Notes under the pieces: generated by a model
What the model was told of the DNA's origin: nothing
The model's input: the letters and a program-made list of their open reading frames with translations, nothing else
Database searches by the model: none
In this document: positions 28,116-38,065 of the stretch, piece after piece
Numbering within the stretch: the stretch's first letter is position 1
Layout of the letters: each line of letters opens with the position of its first letter
Position numbers and translations under genes: made by a program
Origin: Planctomycetota bacterium
GTDB taxonomy: Bacteria > Planctomycetota > Planctomycetia > Gemmatales > Gemmataceae
DNA length: 64,000 nucleotides
Assembly (NCBI GenBank): GCA_021781415.1
Contig: JAJXWW010000079.1
Coordinates: forward strand, 62,001-126,000
Direction of reading: 5' to 3'

Positions 28116-30359
28116 TCACTGCTTGCGTATGATTTCCAGCTTTACTTTGTCGGCGATGAAGGTGCGTTCGCCGGCGGTGGAGAAGCGAATCTTAACGCGC
28201 TTCAGCACTCCTTGTCCGCTGACATCGACGACGCGGCCCGTGCCGTAACTGGGATGGCGCACCAGGGTTCCAACGGCGTAGGCCACGCTCTCGTTCTCGG
28301 CGGGAGCGCGCGGTGGAATGGGAGCGGGACGCGGGCGCACTCCGGCATCGTGCCAGCCCTGTTCCGCCGCCGCCCCGCCGCCTCCGCGCCAGTCCTCGAA
28401 AGCGTCCGGCCCGCGACCGCCGCTCGACAAATCGATGTGTTCGATCGCCTCCTCCGGCAATTCGCGGAAGAACATACTCTCGACCGGATAGATCGTCTGG
28501 CCCCGAAACTCACGACTGCGCGCATGCGTCAGATAAAGCTCTCCCTTGGCCCGCGTCATGCCGACGAATGCGAGGCGGCGTTCTTCTTCCAGTTCGTCGT
28601 TTCGCGCGATGCTGCGCTCGTGCGGCAGTAAACCTTGCTCCACGGCCGCCATGTAGACAACGGGAAACTCTAAGCCTTTGGCCGCGTGTAAGGTCATAAT
28701 CGACACGCAATCTTGCCGTTCGTCCCAGCTGTCGAGATCGCTGGCTAGAGTGACGTTCTCCAGAAAATCGCCGATGGTTCGAGACGAGTCTTCCGCGGCG
28801 AACTGCTTGGCCGCCGTGATCAAGTCTTCGACGTTGGCCAGGCGCTCCTGATCCTCGGTGTCGTCGCCTCGCCGGAGCATGTCCCGATAGCCGCTCAGGT
28901 CGAGGACTTGCCGCACGACTTCATCGGGAGGTGACTCCAACAGCGAACGCATGTCGGCGATAAGTTGATGGAAGCCGCGCAGGGACGAGGCTGCCTTGCC
29001 CTTGATGGCCGGGATTTTCGCCACTTCTCCCGCTGCCGAAAGCAAGCTCATCTCGCGCGGCTCGGCATAAGAGCGCAAATGATCGAGCGACACCTTGCCG
29101 ATGCCGCGCGCCGGTTCGTTGACGACGCGCAAAAACGAGAGATCGTCGCGCGGATTGACCAAGAGGCGCAGATAGGCGAGTACGTCGCGGTTCTCTTTGC
29201 GCTCGAAGAAGGCCAAGCCGCGCACGATCTGATGCGGCACGCGCTGCTGTACGAAGGCCGTTTCCAAACTGCGCGACAAGGCGTTGATGCGGAGAAAGAC
29301 GGCGAAATCGCGGTACGATCGCTTGCCCGCTTCGACTTCCGCCCGGATGCGCCGCGCGATTCCCTCGGCCTCGTCCATGCTCGAATAGTAAGTCAGCACC
29401 GTGACCGGCGTTCCGGCGTCGTTGTCGGTGACGAGGTGCATCGGTTTGCGCTGCTTGTTGTGCGCGATGAGATGGCTGGCCGTCGAAAGAATCGCTCGCG
29501 TGCTGCGATAGTTCGTGTTCAGTGTGAGGACGCGGGCGTTGGGAAAATCGCGCTCAAAATCGAGTATGTTACGAATGTCCGATCCCCGGAACTTGTAGAT
29601 CGATTGATCGGGGTCGCCCACCACGCATAGATTCGGACAATCGACCGATAGCCCGCGCGCGATGGCATATTGCGCCTTATTCGTATCTTGATACTCGTCT
29701 ATTAACACGAAACGGAAGCGGTCGTCCAGCTCGGCCCGCAGCTCGGAGTCGTTCTTGAGAGCTAGGGCCGGCCAATACAGGAGATCGTCGAAATCCAGCG
29801 CGTTGGAGTCGCGCAGCCGTTTCTCGTACAGCGGATAGATGCCCGCAACCGTCTTTTCGTAAAAGTCACCGGCGCGCTCGGCGAATCGGTCGGGCCCGAG
29901 CAGCTGATTTTTAGCCTTGCTGATGGCACCGGCGATGCTCTCCGGCGAGAAGCGCGCGTTGTCGATGCCGGCGTCTTCGAGAGCCATTTTCACGATGCGG
30001 GCGCGGTCGTTCTGATCGTAGATCGTGAAGTTGCGGTCGAGTTCGAGGCGATCGGCGTATTGCCGCAACAAACGCGCGCCGAAGCTGTGGAAGGTGCTGA
30101 CCCAGACGCGGCAGCCCGGCACGAGTTGTTCGACGCGCTGGCGCATCTCACCGGCGGCTTTGTTGGTGAACGTGATGGCGAGAATATTGTTCGGCCGCAC
30201 CCCCTGTTGGAGCAGCCAGGCGACCCGGCGCGTGATGACGCGCGTTTTTCCGCTACCGGGTCCGGCGAGAATGAGCAGCGGTCCCTCAAAATGCGTGACT
30301 GCTTCCCGCTGGGCCGGCGTCAGTTCATCGAGCAGATCCCGTTTGCCTTTGTGCCCCAT
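28116..30359 (-). CDS. pcrA: UvrD/PcrA-type ATP-dependent DNA helicase
   Basis: Superfamily 1A 3'-5' helicase for repair and replication restart, 747 residues. Motifs appear in order: TPAQREAVTHFEGPLLILAGPGSGKTRV (Q motif and Walker A), VLIDEYQDTN (Walker B), VVGDPDQSIYKFRGSD, TLNTNYRST, VSIMTLHAAKGLEFPVV and VGMTRAKGELYLTHA. The C-terminal Tudor-like domain (VGTLVRHPSYGTGRVVDV) is typical of PcrA. Start at the ATG with GAGGAG upstream. The name could equally be uvrD. Confidence 0.93.
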   Translation of the reverse strand: MGHKGKRDLLDELTPAQREAVTHFEGPLLILAGPGSGKTRVITRRVAWLLQQGVRPNNILAITFTNKAAGEMRQRVEQLVPGCRVWVSTFHSFGARLLRQYADRLELDRNFTIYDQNDRARIVKMALEDAGIDNARFSPESIAGAISKAKNQLLGPDRFAERAGDFYEKTVAGIYPLYEKRLRDSNALDFDDLLYWPALALKNDSELRAELDDRFRFVLIDEYQDTNKAQYAIARGLSVDCPNLCVVGDPDQSIYKFRGSDIRNILDFERDFPNARVLTLNTNYRSTRAILSTASHLIAHNKQRKPMHLVTDNDAGTPVTVLTYYSSMDEAEGIARRIRAEVEAGKRSYRDFAVFLRINALSRSLETAFVQQRVPHQIVRGLAFFERKENRDVLAYLRLLVNPRDDLSFLRVVNEPARGIGKVSLDHLRSYAEPREMSLLSAAGEVAKIPAIKGKAASSLRGFHQLIADMRSLLESPPDEVVRQVLDLSGYRDMLRRGDDTEDQERLANVEDLITAAKQFAAEDSSRTIGDFLENVTLASDLDSWDERQDCVSIMTLHAAKGLEFPVVYMAAVEQGLLPHERSIARNDELEEERRLAFVGMTRAKGELYLTHARSREFRGQTIYPVESMFFRELPEEAIEHIDLSSGGRGPDAFEDWRGGGGAAAEQGWHDAGVRPRPAPIPPRAPAENESVAYAVGTLVRHPSYGTGRVVDVSGQGVLKRVKIRFSTAGERTFIADKVKLEIIRKQ

Positions 30360-30481
30360 TCTCGCTTCACTCCTCTCGGCGGATCGAAGGTTCAAAACCT
30401 CAATGTACCGATTGTACCCGCGAGAGGAATGTTTGCTAAGATCAGCAGGAGACGAGCGGTGCGAGACAGAAAGGAATCGTC

Positions 30482-30868
30482 ATGGAAATCGTGGGCGTCG
30501 GTACGGAGATCGTCGAATGCTTGCGCGTTGGCCGAGCGATCGAAGAACACGGCGAGTTGTTTCTCCAGCGCGTCTATACCGAGCGCGAGGTGCGGCATTG
30601 CCAAGCGCGCCAGCGATCGACGGAGCATTTCGCCGCCCACTGGGCGGCCAAGGAAGCGATTTTGAAGTGTCTGGGTCTACCGTGGCGAAGGGGGCTATCC
30701 TGGACCGAGATGGAGGTGAGTTGGGAATCGGCTCAGCGTCCGACGGTCCTTTTGTGCGGCGCGGCCAAGGACATCGCATCGGATCAACGGATTAGTGATG
30801 TACTCTTGTCGCTCTCTCATTGCCGGGCATACGCCGTGGCCTATGCGCTCGCCGTTCGCAAATCCTGA
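30482..30868 (+). CDS. acpS: Holo-[acyl-carrier-protein] synthase
   Basis: Transfers phosphopantetheine from CoA to acyl carrier protein. 128 residues, the standard size. The N-terminal IVGVGTEIVECLRV carries the metal-binding acidic residue in the place of the usual GxDI motif (Glu here rather than the common Asp). FAAHWAAKEAILKCLG is the second signature, followed by SLSHCRAYAVAYAL. The gene stands alone, divergent from pcrA. Confidence 0.92.
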   Translation: MEIVGVGTEIVECLRVGRAIEEHGELFLQRVYTEREVRHCQARQRSTEHFAAHWAAKEAILKCLGLPWRRGLSWTEMEVSWESAQRPTVLLCGAAKDIASDQRISDVLLSLSHCRAYAVAYALAVRKS

Positions 30869-31021
30869 GTTCGATCTGCGCCATTTGCACCGGCCGTACC
30901 TTCGCTCCAATCGGCCCATCCACCTTCCGTCGCGGTTTCCATTCGGATCTCCCACGCTCTGACCGATAAGGTTCGATGCGCCGAGTAAGACATCTGTGAG
31001 CTTGCAAGGAGGATCGCGATC

Positions 31022-32140
31022 ATGCGCCGCGCTGGGCAACCGTGGATGTTGGTAGTTTTGAGTCTCCTCACGGCTTCGTCCGGATCGACCGCGCCGCCGA
31101 CTTTGACTACTTCCACCTCAACGCCGATTCATTTGCCACAAGGTATTGCCGATCCTCAGGGTCGAGTCGGCTATTTCGCCAGCGCCACCGGCGGAATCGA
31201 GGCAATCGACCTCGCCACCGGAAGTGTGCTTTGGCAAACGTCCGAGGCACAAATTCCCTTGCTTCTCGACGGAGAGCATCTGTTGGCTCAAGCGGGCGTC
31301 AAACGCAATCGGCTTCGCGTCCTTCGTCTCGATCTGAAACGCGGCGGCGAATGCGATCTGGAATCCGATCCCGTCGTCTTTCCCGCTTGGGTGGTCACAG
31401 GGGAAGCCCCTGGCCGTTTGTTCTCGGCACGATGGCGCGTCGAACGCCATCACATGGTTCTCGATTGGGAAGCGAGCGCTTGGTACATCGGAGCTTCCAA
31501 GCCCACCCCGGAAGAAGCGGAAGCGGCCCGCAAGCGTGCCGACGGCCAAGTCTTCGTCGACTTGCGAACCGGACAGATCGACGTTCGCCCTCCCACGAAG
31601 GTCGAACTTCCCGCCGCTCCCGCACTGCCCGAACATCTGCAAAAGAAATCGCTGCGCTGGCAAGGCCGATACGGCGACGGCTGGAAAGTCCTTTCGCTGG
31701 AGGATCACCGAGGCAAGCAGCGGTTCCTTCTGCACACTTGGACGCCGGGAGAACAGACAGCGAGCGATCCGAAGGAATTGATGGTCGGCGAGCATTTGCA
31801 GGCCCGCACGACTTTGGACGAAAGCGTTCTCTGTCTCCGCGAGTGTAACCTCCGGCCCGAGGACCGTACCTCGCTCATGCCGAAAAAGACTCTGCCACCC
31901 TGGCATCTGTTCTCCGCGACGACGGGCGATCTCCTCGGCAGCATCCCCCACGAACCGGGAGGACACGCCTTTGCCGTACAGGGGAAGCGTGTGTTTTATC
32001 TTGTCGCGGGTTCACTCGGCGGCTCCCTCCAACGCGGCGGAGTGCAGACGCAGACTCTCCGCGCCGTGGATTTGTCGACGGGGAAAAAGCTGTGGGATCA
32101 TCCCGTCGCCGGCAAACTGATCGCCCCGCCACCCCTTTGA
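31022..32140 (+). CDS. Exported PQQ-like beta-propeller protein
   Basis: Unassigned exported protein of 372 residues. It starts with a signal peptide (MRRAGQPWMLVVLSLLTASSGS). Blade-like repeats at both ends have the PQQ/quinoprotein form: IEAIDLATGSVLWQ near residue 60 and LRAVDLSTGKKLWDHPV near the C-terminus. The middle is divergent. No PQQ-binding or catalytic residues can be identified, so it is more likely a binding or structural propeller than an alcohol dehydrogenase. Confidence 0.65.
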   Translation: MRRAGQPWMLVVLSLLTASSGSTAPPTLTTSTSTPIHLPQGIADPQGRVGYFASATGGIEAIDLATGSVLWQTSEAQIPLLLDGEHLLAQAGVKRNRLRVLRLDLKRGGECDLESDPVVFPAWVVTGEAPGRLFSARWRVERHHMVLDWEASAWYIGASKPTPEEAEAARKRADGQVFVDLRTGQIDVRPPTKVELPAAPALPEHLQKKSLRWQGRYGDGWKVLSLEDHRGKQRFLLHTWTPGEQTASDPKELMVGEHLQARTTLDESVLCLRECNLRPEDRTSLMPKKTLPPWHLFSATTGDLLGSIPHEPGGHAFAVQGKRVFYLVAGSLGGSLQRGGVQTQTLRAVDLSTGKKLWDHPVAGKLIAPPPL

Positions 32141-32166
32141 GATAGCGAGAGGTCCATTCGGATCGT

Positions 32167-33321
32167 TTAGACGACGCTTGCTCCCTCCGTGGCCGAACAC
32201 ACATAGACGACTGGCTCGATGCCCGTCGCCGACCGAAAACTCGCCGCGACCTGGGAAGTAAACGAGTCCGCCAGATCGCGGCGAATCAAGGCGACGGCGC
32301 AGCCTCCGAAACCCGCCCCGGTCATGCGGATGCCAAAGCACGCCGGGTGCGCGCGACCGCATTCGACCATGACATCCAACTCGCGGCTTGAGACGCCGAA
32401 GTCGTCGCGCAAGCTGTCGTGGCTGGCGTTCATCAGATGGCCGACGGCCAAGGCGTCGCCGTGCCGCATCGCCTCGGCTGCTTTCAAGGTGCGGTCGTTT
32501 TCGGATAGGACATGCCAAGCCCGACGACGGGTCTCTTCGTCGAGACGACCGGATTCCGCCGCGAACCGTTCCACCGACACATCGCGCAACGCGGGCACAC
32601 CGAAGGCGCGCGCCGTGGCTTCGCACTGACTGCGCCGTTGGTTATAGGCCGAATCCACCAGACCGCGCCGAGTAGCCGTGTCGAGGATAACGACCGTCGT
32701 CTCCGAAGGAAACGGCACCGCTTCGGTGTGCAAGGTACGACAGTCGATGAGCAATGCGTGGCCCGCGCGCCCGGCTGCGGAGATCATCTGATCCATGATG
32801 CCGCAGCGAACGCCAACCCACTCGTTCTCGGCCCGTTGTCCCAACAGAGCCATCGTCGCCGCATCCCAAGGAAGGTCCGAAGCGGCCGCGAACGCGCGGG
32901 CCAACGCCAACTCGAATGCTGCCGAGGAGGACAATCCAGCGCCCACCGGCACATCGCCCGCGACAACCCCTTCCCAGCCGCGTATCGCGTAGCCTTTCTC
33001 TTGCAACACCCAAGCCACGCCCTTGACGTACTCAGCCCATCCGTGCTTGCCGCGCAGCAGTTCATCGAGCGCGAACGCCGTCGTTTCGTGGAAGTCGAGC
33101 GAGTGTACCACCATCCGCCGATCCGCGCGTGGACGCAGGGCGATCCACACCGCCCGATCGATGGCCAACGGCAAGACGAAACCGTCGTTGTAATCGGTGT
33201 GTTCGCCGATGAGATTGACGCGGCCCGGAGCGCGAACTACCCAAGCCGGCGAAGTCTCAAATCGCTGTTGAAACGCGCGCTCCATCACTTGCTTGCAAAG
33301 ACCGCCCTGTGGAATGCTCAC
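32167..33321 (-). CDS. galK: Galactokinase
   Basis: Phosphorylates galactose to galactose-1-phosphate (Leloir pathway). GHMP kinase with the galactokinase signature GRVNLIGEHTDYNDGF, the ATP loop PVGAGLSSSAAFELALA, and the third motif MTGAGFGGCAVALI. A GTG at 33321 is proposed as start: it has GAAAGG eight bases upstream and gives 384 residues, the usual length; an ATG at 33285 without a ribosome site is the alternative. The track ORF extends too far upstream. No galT or galE-operon partners are adjacent. Confidence 0.92.
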   Translation of the reverse strand: MSIPQGGLCKQVMERAFQQRFETSPAWVVRAPGRVNLIGEHTDYNDGFVLPLAIDRAVWIALRPRADRRMVVHSLDFHETTAFALDELLRGKHGWAEYVKGVAWVLQEKGYAIRGWEGVVAGDVPVGAGLSSSAAFELALARAFAAASDLPWDAATMALLGQRAENEWVGVRCGIMDQMISAAGRAGHALLIDCRTLHTEAVPFPSETTVVILDTATRRGLVDSAYNQRRSQCEATARAFGVPALRDVSVERFAAESGRLDEETRRRAWHVLSENDRTLKAAEAMRHGDALAVGHLMNASHDSLRDDFGVSSRELDVMVECGRAHPACFGIRMTGAGFGGCAVALIRRDLADSFTSQVAASFRSATGIEPVVYVCSATEGASVV

Positions 33322-33474
33322 CCGTTGAACCTTTCTTTTTCTGGTTGTGCTTTCGGAAATTGTATCGAGCGGATGGCGGGTGGGGCGAGCGCACTGAGGA
33401 TTGGCGGATAGGATTAGGCATGGGTAGAATATCGAAGCAATGGGAGCCAAGCGAACCAGAAAGAGACCCCGGCC

Positions 33475-33897
<423 letters not shown>

Positions 33898-33911
33898 CAA
33901 GGAGTTAGAGC

Positions 33912-34496
33912 ATGAGTTCAGGACGAGTTACCCGACTCTCATACGAAGAGTCGTGCAGGCTGCTCCAGCGTCTCGGCTACCCTGACGCTGGAGCCGATGG
34001 GGTGATTTCGCCGCTACCCGACCACCGCCCGCAATGCGATGATGAAGCACCGCTGGGAGTTTCGTTCTTCCGCACGTTCGTCGGCCAAGACATCGAGCAG
34101 GGGGATGAAAATGTCAGCCACCGTGATCTGGAAAACCTGACCCTGCCACGGACCTTCTTCGGCAAGTCGAATGTCCAGCAAGTTTCTTTCAGGAATACGG
34201 ACCTGTCCGAGTCAACCCTGTGCTGGAATGACTTCACCGAAGTCAACTTCACTGATGCCGACCTTTCTGGATGCGATCTTCGGGCGTCGATTTTCAGCGA
34301 AGTCGATTTTGTGCGGGCGGACCTGCGGAACGCCGACCTTCGCCGCTCCAGCTTCGAGGCGTGCGATTTCACCGATGCCGACATGCGAGCGGCGAAACTG
34401 ACCCGTGAGCAGGGCGAGGAAATCGACCTGTCCGAAAAACAGCAACAGGTCATCGACTGGCAAGACAGCGACGGGGATGAACCTCCCGGTGGGTAG
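33912..34496 (+). CDS. Pentapeptide-repeat protein
   Basis: Protein of 194 residues with a central right-handed beta-helix built from A(D/N)LxX repeats: FRNTDLSESTLCWNDFTEVNFTDADLSGCDLR and onward through about residue 155. No membrane segment or enzymatic domain. Pentapeptide proteins can mimic DNA, but no function follows from the sequence. It starts 14 bp after yjbQ behind AAGGAG and is probably co-transcribed. Its codon usage is GC-rich like the end of yjbQ, and it lies between yjbQ and the duplicated yjbQ fragment. Confidence 0.75.
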   Translation: MSSGRVTRLSYEESCRLLQRLGYPDAGADGVISPLPDHRPQCDDEAPLGVSFFRTFVGQDIEQGDENVSHRDLENLTLPRTFFGKSNVQQVSFRNTDLSESTLCWNDFTEVNFTDADLSGCDLRASIFSEVDFVRADLRNADLRRSSFEACDFTDADMRAAKLTREQGEEIDLSEKQQQVIDWQDSDGDEPPGG

Positions 34497-34569
34497 CGGC
34501 GACGAGGGCAGATTCATGTCACCCGCTGTCACCGAACGAACGAAGTAGTTTGATGATCTGCTGCGGGTG

Positions 34570-34701
34570 ATGCCACCGCTTGCCCGAGCGGGTTGGGTAG
34601 CGGAGAGAAACCCGGACTTCGGCCCGTGGGAGCAAATCTTCTACGGCGAGTTCGACGGCCACCGCCCCAAGCGGGTGCTGGTCAAGGTCATCGGCGAGTA
34701 A
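34570..34701 (+). pseudogene. Detached copy of the yjbQ 3' end
   Basis: Nucleotides 34611-34701 repeat the end of the upstream yjbQ almost exactly and encode [20 protein letters not shown] then VLVKVIGE and a stop; yjbQ has VLIKIIGE. The frame can open at an ATG at 34570, but the added 12 residues are unrelated to YjbQ. The fragment therefore represents a partial duplication or the remains of a second yjbQ gene. Confidence 0.75.
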
Positions 34702-34771
34702 ACCTTGGGCGAGCCGGCGTGTAAACGCTCCGGTAAGTCGTTTGAGGCGTATCGTCCAATCGCTCGCTCCT

Positions 34772-36379
34772 TCAGTGCGACGGATCGGGAAGCTGAGCGG
34801 GACAGGAGATATGCCGCTGCCAGTGGGTATCGTCGCGTTGCGGATAGTCGGAACGGAAGTGGACGCCGCGCGATTCTTCGCGCTTGAGGGCGGACCAGAT
34901 CATCAAGCGGGAGATCGTGAGCAAGTTTTGCAGTTCCCAGCCGGCGCGAGTGTGGAACTCGCGGCGAAGGGCATAGCGACACCAGAAGGCCACCGTGCGC
35001 TCGGCTTCGAGCAAGCCCTCGCGGCTTCGGGTGATTCCCATGCGGCGTACCATCAGGCTTCGCAACGAATTGGTCAGGTCGGCCACATCGAGCCTAGGGC
35101 CATCGGTTTCCGGTTGAAACACGGCCTGCACGGGCGGAACGAGAAAGGCGTCCGGTTGTCCTTCGGAGATTTCGCCCGCTCCTTGACCGCATGAGGTGCC
35201 AAAAACCAAGCCTTCGAGCAGACTGTTGGAAGCGAGGCGATTCGCGCCGTGGAGGCCGCTGGAAGTCACTTCGCCGGCCGCCCACAAGCCCGGCAGCGCG
35301 GTGCGCCCTTGGGCATCGACCGTGACTCCCCCGATGGTGTAGTGCGCGCCCGGACGAACGGGGATCGGATCGCGGGTTATGTCGAGGCCGAATTCGGCGC
35401 ATACCTTGGCGATGCCCGGAAAATGCTCGCGCACCTTGACCGCGTCGAGATGCGTTAGATCGAGATAGACATTGGGATGCTGGGTTCGCTCCATGCAGCG
35501 AACGATGGCTTGGGCCACCACGTCGCGCGTGGCCAATTCGGCGCGGGGGTCTTCATTGAGGAGGAACCGAACGCCGTTCTTGTCGCGCAGGTACGCGCCC
35601 GCTCCGCGCACCGCCTCGCTGATGAGAAAGCGGCTGGAACCGGCGACGTACAGTACGGTCGGATGAAATTGCATGAACTCCATGTCGCGCAGTTCGACTC
35701 CCGCGCGATAGGCGGCGGCCATGCCGTCCCCAGTGGCCACGGGGGGGTTCGTCGTCTCGCGGTACACCATGCCCGCGCCGCCGGAAGCGAGGACGATCTG
35801 CTTGGCCCAGACGAGCAGTTTACCGTGCCGTTTGCGATGCACCAGCGCCCCGACACAGTGTCCTTCGTGCGTCAACAGGTCGATGGTAAAGGTGCGGTCC
35901 CAGATGGACACATTAGATGTCTTCTTTAGCTTTTCGATCAGCGCGCGCATGACTTCGAAGCCGGTGGCATCGCCGAGGGCATGGACGATGCGATGATAGC
36001 TGTGCCCGCCTTCGATGCCGGTTTCGGCGTCGAAACGCGCGCCGTAGCCGATGAGGTCGTCGATCTGCCGCGGCGCTTCGCGCACCACCGTTTCGACGAC
36101 GGTGCGCTCGCACAGTCCGGCTCCCGCCGTCAGCGTGTCCTCGATGTGGTTTTCAAAACGATCTTCCGGCGAACGCACCGCCGCGATGCCTCCTTGGGCA
36201 TAGCTGCTGTTGCTCTGTTGCAGGCGGTCCTTGGTGATAATGAGCGTACGCAGCGAGCGCGGCGCGACCAAGGCGGCACGAACCCCGGCAATGCCGACAC
36301 CGATCACGAGTAGATCGGTAAAAACGTGTGGCGTTTGCTTGGGACCGAAACGAACGAGATAGCGCTTGGGAAAGGTCAT
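34772..36379 (-). CDS. nadB: L-aspartate oxidase
   Basis: FAD enzyme oxidising aspartate to iminoaspartate, first step of NAD synthesis; 535 residues. The FAD fold begins at DLLVIGVGIAGVRAAL. Typical motifs follow: SNSSYAQGGIAA, the active-site region GHSYHRIVHALGDATG, EFMQFHPTVLY and RPGAHYTIGGVTVD, ending with LHGANRLASNSLLEGLVFG. The C-terminal helical domain is of the aspartate oxidase rather than the fumarate reductase type. It starts 10 bp after the stop of a histidine-kinase gene, so the two are probably co-transcribed. No nadA or nadC is nearby. Confidence 0.94.
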   Translation of the reverse strand: MTFPKRYLVRFGPKQTPHVFTDLLVIGVGIAGVRAALVAPRSLRTLIITKDRLQQSNSSYAQGGIAAVRSPEDRFENHIEDTLTAGAGLCERTVVETVVREAPRQIDDLIGYGARFDAETGIEGGHSYHRIVHALGDATGFEVMRALIEKLKKTSNVSIWDRTFTIDLLTHEGHCVGALVHRKRHGKLLVWAKQIVLASGGAGMVYRETTNPPVATGDGMAAAYRAGVELRDMEFMQFHPTVLYVAGSSRFLISEAVRGAGAYLRDKNGVRFLLNEDPRAELATRDVVAQAIVRCMERTQHPNVYLDLTHLDAVKVREHFPGIAKVCAEFGLDITRDPIPVRPGAHYTIGGVTVDAQGRTALPGLWAAGEVTSSGLHGANRLASNSLLEGLVFGTSCGQGAGEISEGQPDAFLVPPVQAVFQPETDGPRLDVADLTNSLRSLMVRRMGITRSREGLLEAERTVAFWCRYALRREFHTRAGWELQNLLTISRLMIWSALKREESRGVHFRSDYPQRDDTHWQRHISCPAQLPDPSH

Positions 36380-36389
36380 GGTCGTTTAC

Positions 36390-37847
36390 CTATTTCGGCA
36401 GGGTGAACGTGAAGAGCGCTCCGCCATGGGGATCGTTCTCCCCCGTGATACTGCCGCCGTGTTCTTCGAGCAGCCGACGGCAGATCGACAATCCCAATCC
36501 AATTCCGGTTTCCTTGCCGCTGACGAACGGGTCGAACAGGCGGGCCAGCACCGGAGCGGGGATGCCGGTTCCCGTGTCTCGAATGCGGACCCGTGCCCCC
36601 GGCGGATCGGTGGTCGGTCGTATCTCCAATCGCAGTTCGCCTCCTCGCGGCATGGCATCCAGCGCATTCAGCAGCAGATTCACGAAGACCTGATGGATCT
36701 GTTCGGGATCGAGGAGTAATTCCAGAGGCGTTTGCGGCAGGTCGGTTTGAATGTCAACGTGCTGACGCCGCGCTCGTCCTTCCAACAGAGAGACGGCGCG
36801 GTGAACCACGGCCAACAGATCGGTCTGGCGGCGCTCGGCAGTGGGCGGGCGGGCGAAATCGAGAAAAGTTTGGATACAGGCTTCCATGCGGCGAATCTCT
36901 TTCTCGATTATTTGTAAATCCTCGGCCGGCAATCCACTCGGCGGCGTGCCTTCCAATCCGGTCTGAACCAACATCTTGACCGAAGTGAGCGGGTTGCGCA
37001 ATTCGTGGGCCACGCCGGCGGCCACCTGACCGACGGCGGACAATTGCTCGGCGCGAAGCACCTCGCGCTCGCGCTGCCGAAGTCGTTCAAAGACGCGCTC
37101 GATCTCTTCGCTAATGACTTGCATTTGCCGATGCAAAGCCGTCACGTCCAGATCGCTCCCCACCTGAAACGGTTCCAACTCACTGTTGAGTCGCCCCGCC
37201 GCGTCTCGGATGCGCACGCTCAATTGCAGCATGGACTGATGCAGCCGTCTCGCCACGGCATAGCCGAGCAGAAGCCCGACCAGCGGCGCGCCGATGCCCA
37301 CCGTCAACAGCCCCCACGTCAACCGCTCGACGAGCCGATGATCCGCATCGCTGGACTCTTTCACTTGTCGAGTGTTGTATTCCAACAGATTCGAGCAGCG
37401 TCTTAACAAGTCCTCTTCGAGGAACAGAGCCAACCGGCGATCGAAGAGTTCTCGTTCCTTTTCGGAAGCTTCGCCGGGTCGATTGCTCCACAGCGTTTTG
37501 TAGCGTTCCCAGCTGTTCTCGATTTGCTCGACTAGCGCTTTCTCTTCGTCGGTATTGGCATACTCGGCCACATTCTTGAGTTGTTGTTCCGCCTTGTCGT
37601 GGCGGCGCATCAACTCTCCTTCAAGATCGGGGTGAGCGCGATCGCCGCGCAGCAACACCGGCAATTCGTCGAGAGTCGTCTCCAATTCCTTGTCCGCCAA
37701 ATTGCTGGCCGCGTTCTCCGTCATTACGCGCGAGACCTCTCGATGCGCCTGATTGAGGTGAATGGCGGCGGCAACACAAGCGGCCACAAGCAAGGCACTG
37801 CCCGCCAGGGCCGACCGGCGAACGATGCGTTCAAATCGAATCGAAAT
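36390..37847 (-). CDS. Membrane histidine kinase, probable ATT start
   Basis: Sensor kinase of about 485 residues. Two membrane segments (N-terminal anchor and about residues 178-198, ending LLLGYAVARRL) enclose a helical periplasmic sensor domain, followed by a HAMP-like linker, HisKA (GVAHELRNPLTSVK) and HATPase (NLLLNALDAM, DTGTGIP, GIGLGL). The track begins at a TTG that cuts the first membrane helix in half. In-frame upstream, ATTTCGATTCGATTT (ISIRFERIVRRSALAGSALLV) restores a basic N-terminus plus a full anchor and has GGGGAG eight bases before the ATT. No ATG, GTG or TTG fits there. No response regulator is adjacent; nadB follows. Confidence 0.82.
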   Translation of the reverse strand: MSIRFERIVRRSALAGSALLVAACVAAAIHLNQAHREVSRVMTENAASNLADKELETTLDELPVLLRGDRAHPDLEGELMRRHDKAEQQLKNVAEYANTDEEKALVEQIENSWERYKTLWSNRPGEASEKERELFDRRLALFLEEDLLRRCSNLLEYNTRQVKESSDADHRLVERLTWGLLTVGIGAPLVGLLLGYAVARRLHQSMLQLSVRIRDAAGRLNSELEPFQVGSDLDVTALHRQMQVISEEIERVFERLRQREREVLRAEQLSAVGQVAAGVAHELRNPLTSVKMLVQTGLEGTPPSGLPAEDLQIIEKEIRRMEACIQTFLDFARPPTAERRQTDLLAVVHRAVSLLEGRARRQHVDIQTDLPQTPLELLLDPEQIHQVFVNLLLNALDAMPRGGELRLEIRPTTDPPGARVRIRDTGTGIPAPVLARLFDPFVSGKETGIGLGLSICRRLLEEHGGSITGENDPHGGALFTFTLPK

Positions 37848-37897
37848 AGCAGCGGCTCCCCAGACGGCGCAGTTGCATAATTCCAGTACCCTTGGAT

Positions 37898-37903
37898 ATT
37901 GTA
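37898..37903 (-). promoter_or_regulatory. Putative -10 box for the kinase-nadB transcript
   Basis: TACAAT on the minus strand about 50 nt upstream of the proposed ATT start; no matching -35. It gives a short leader compatible with that start. Confidence 0.25.
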
Positions 37904-38065
37904 TCGTTCGATCGCACGCTCGGATCGCGACCTCTCGAGGCGGAAGGGAATAGGGGTAAGCCCCTTCTCCCCGGACACTCCAACAGAGAGAGATGGGCGC
38001 GAGGAGAGAAGCGACTTCCGGCGCTCCTCTTTACGAGCGGAGCGCCGCACTGATAGAGTGGTTTT

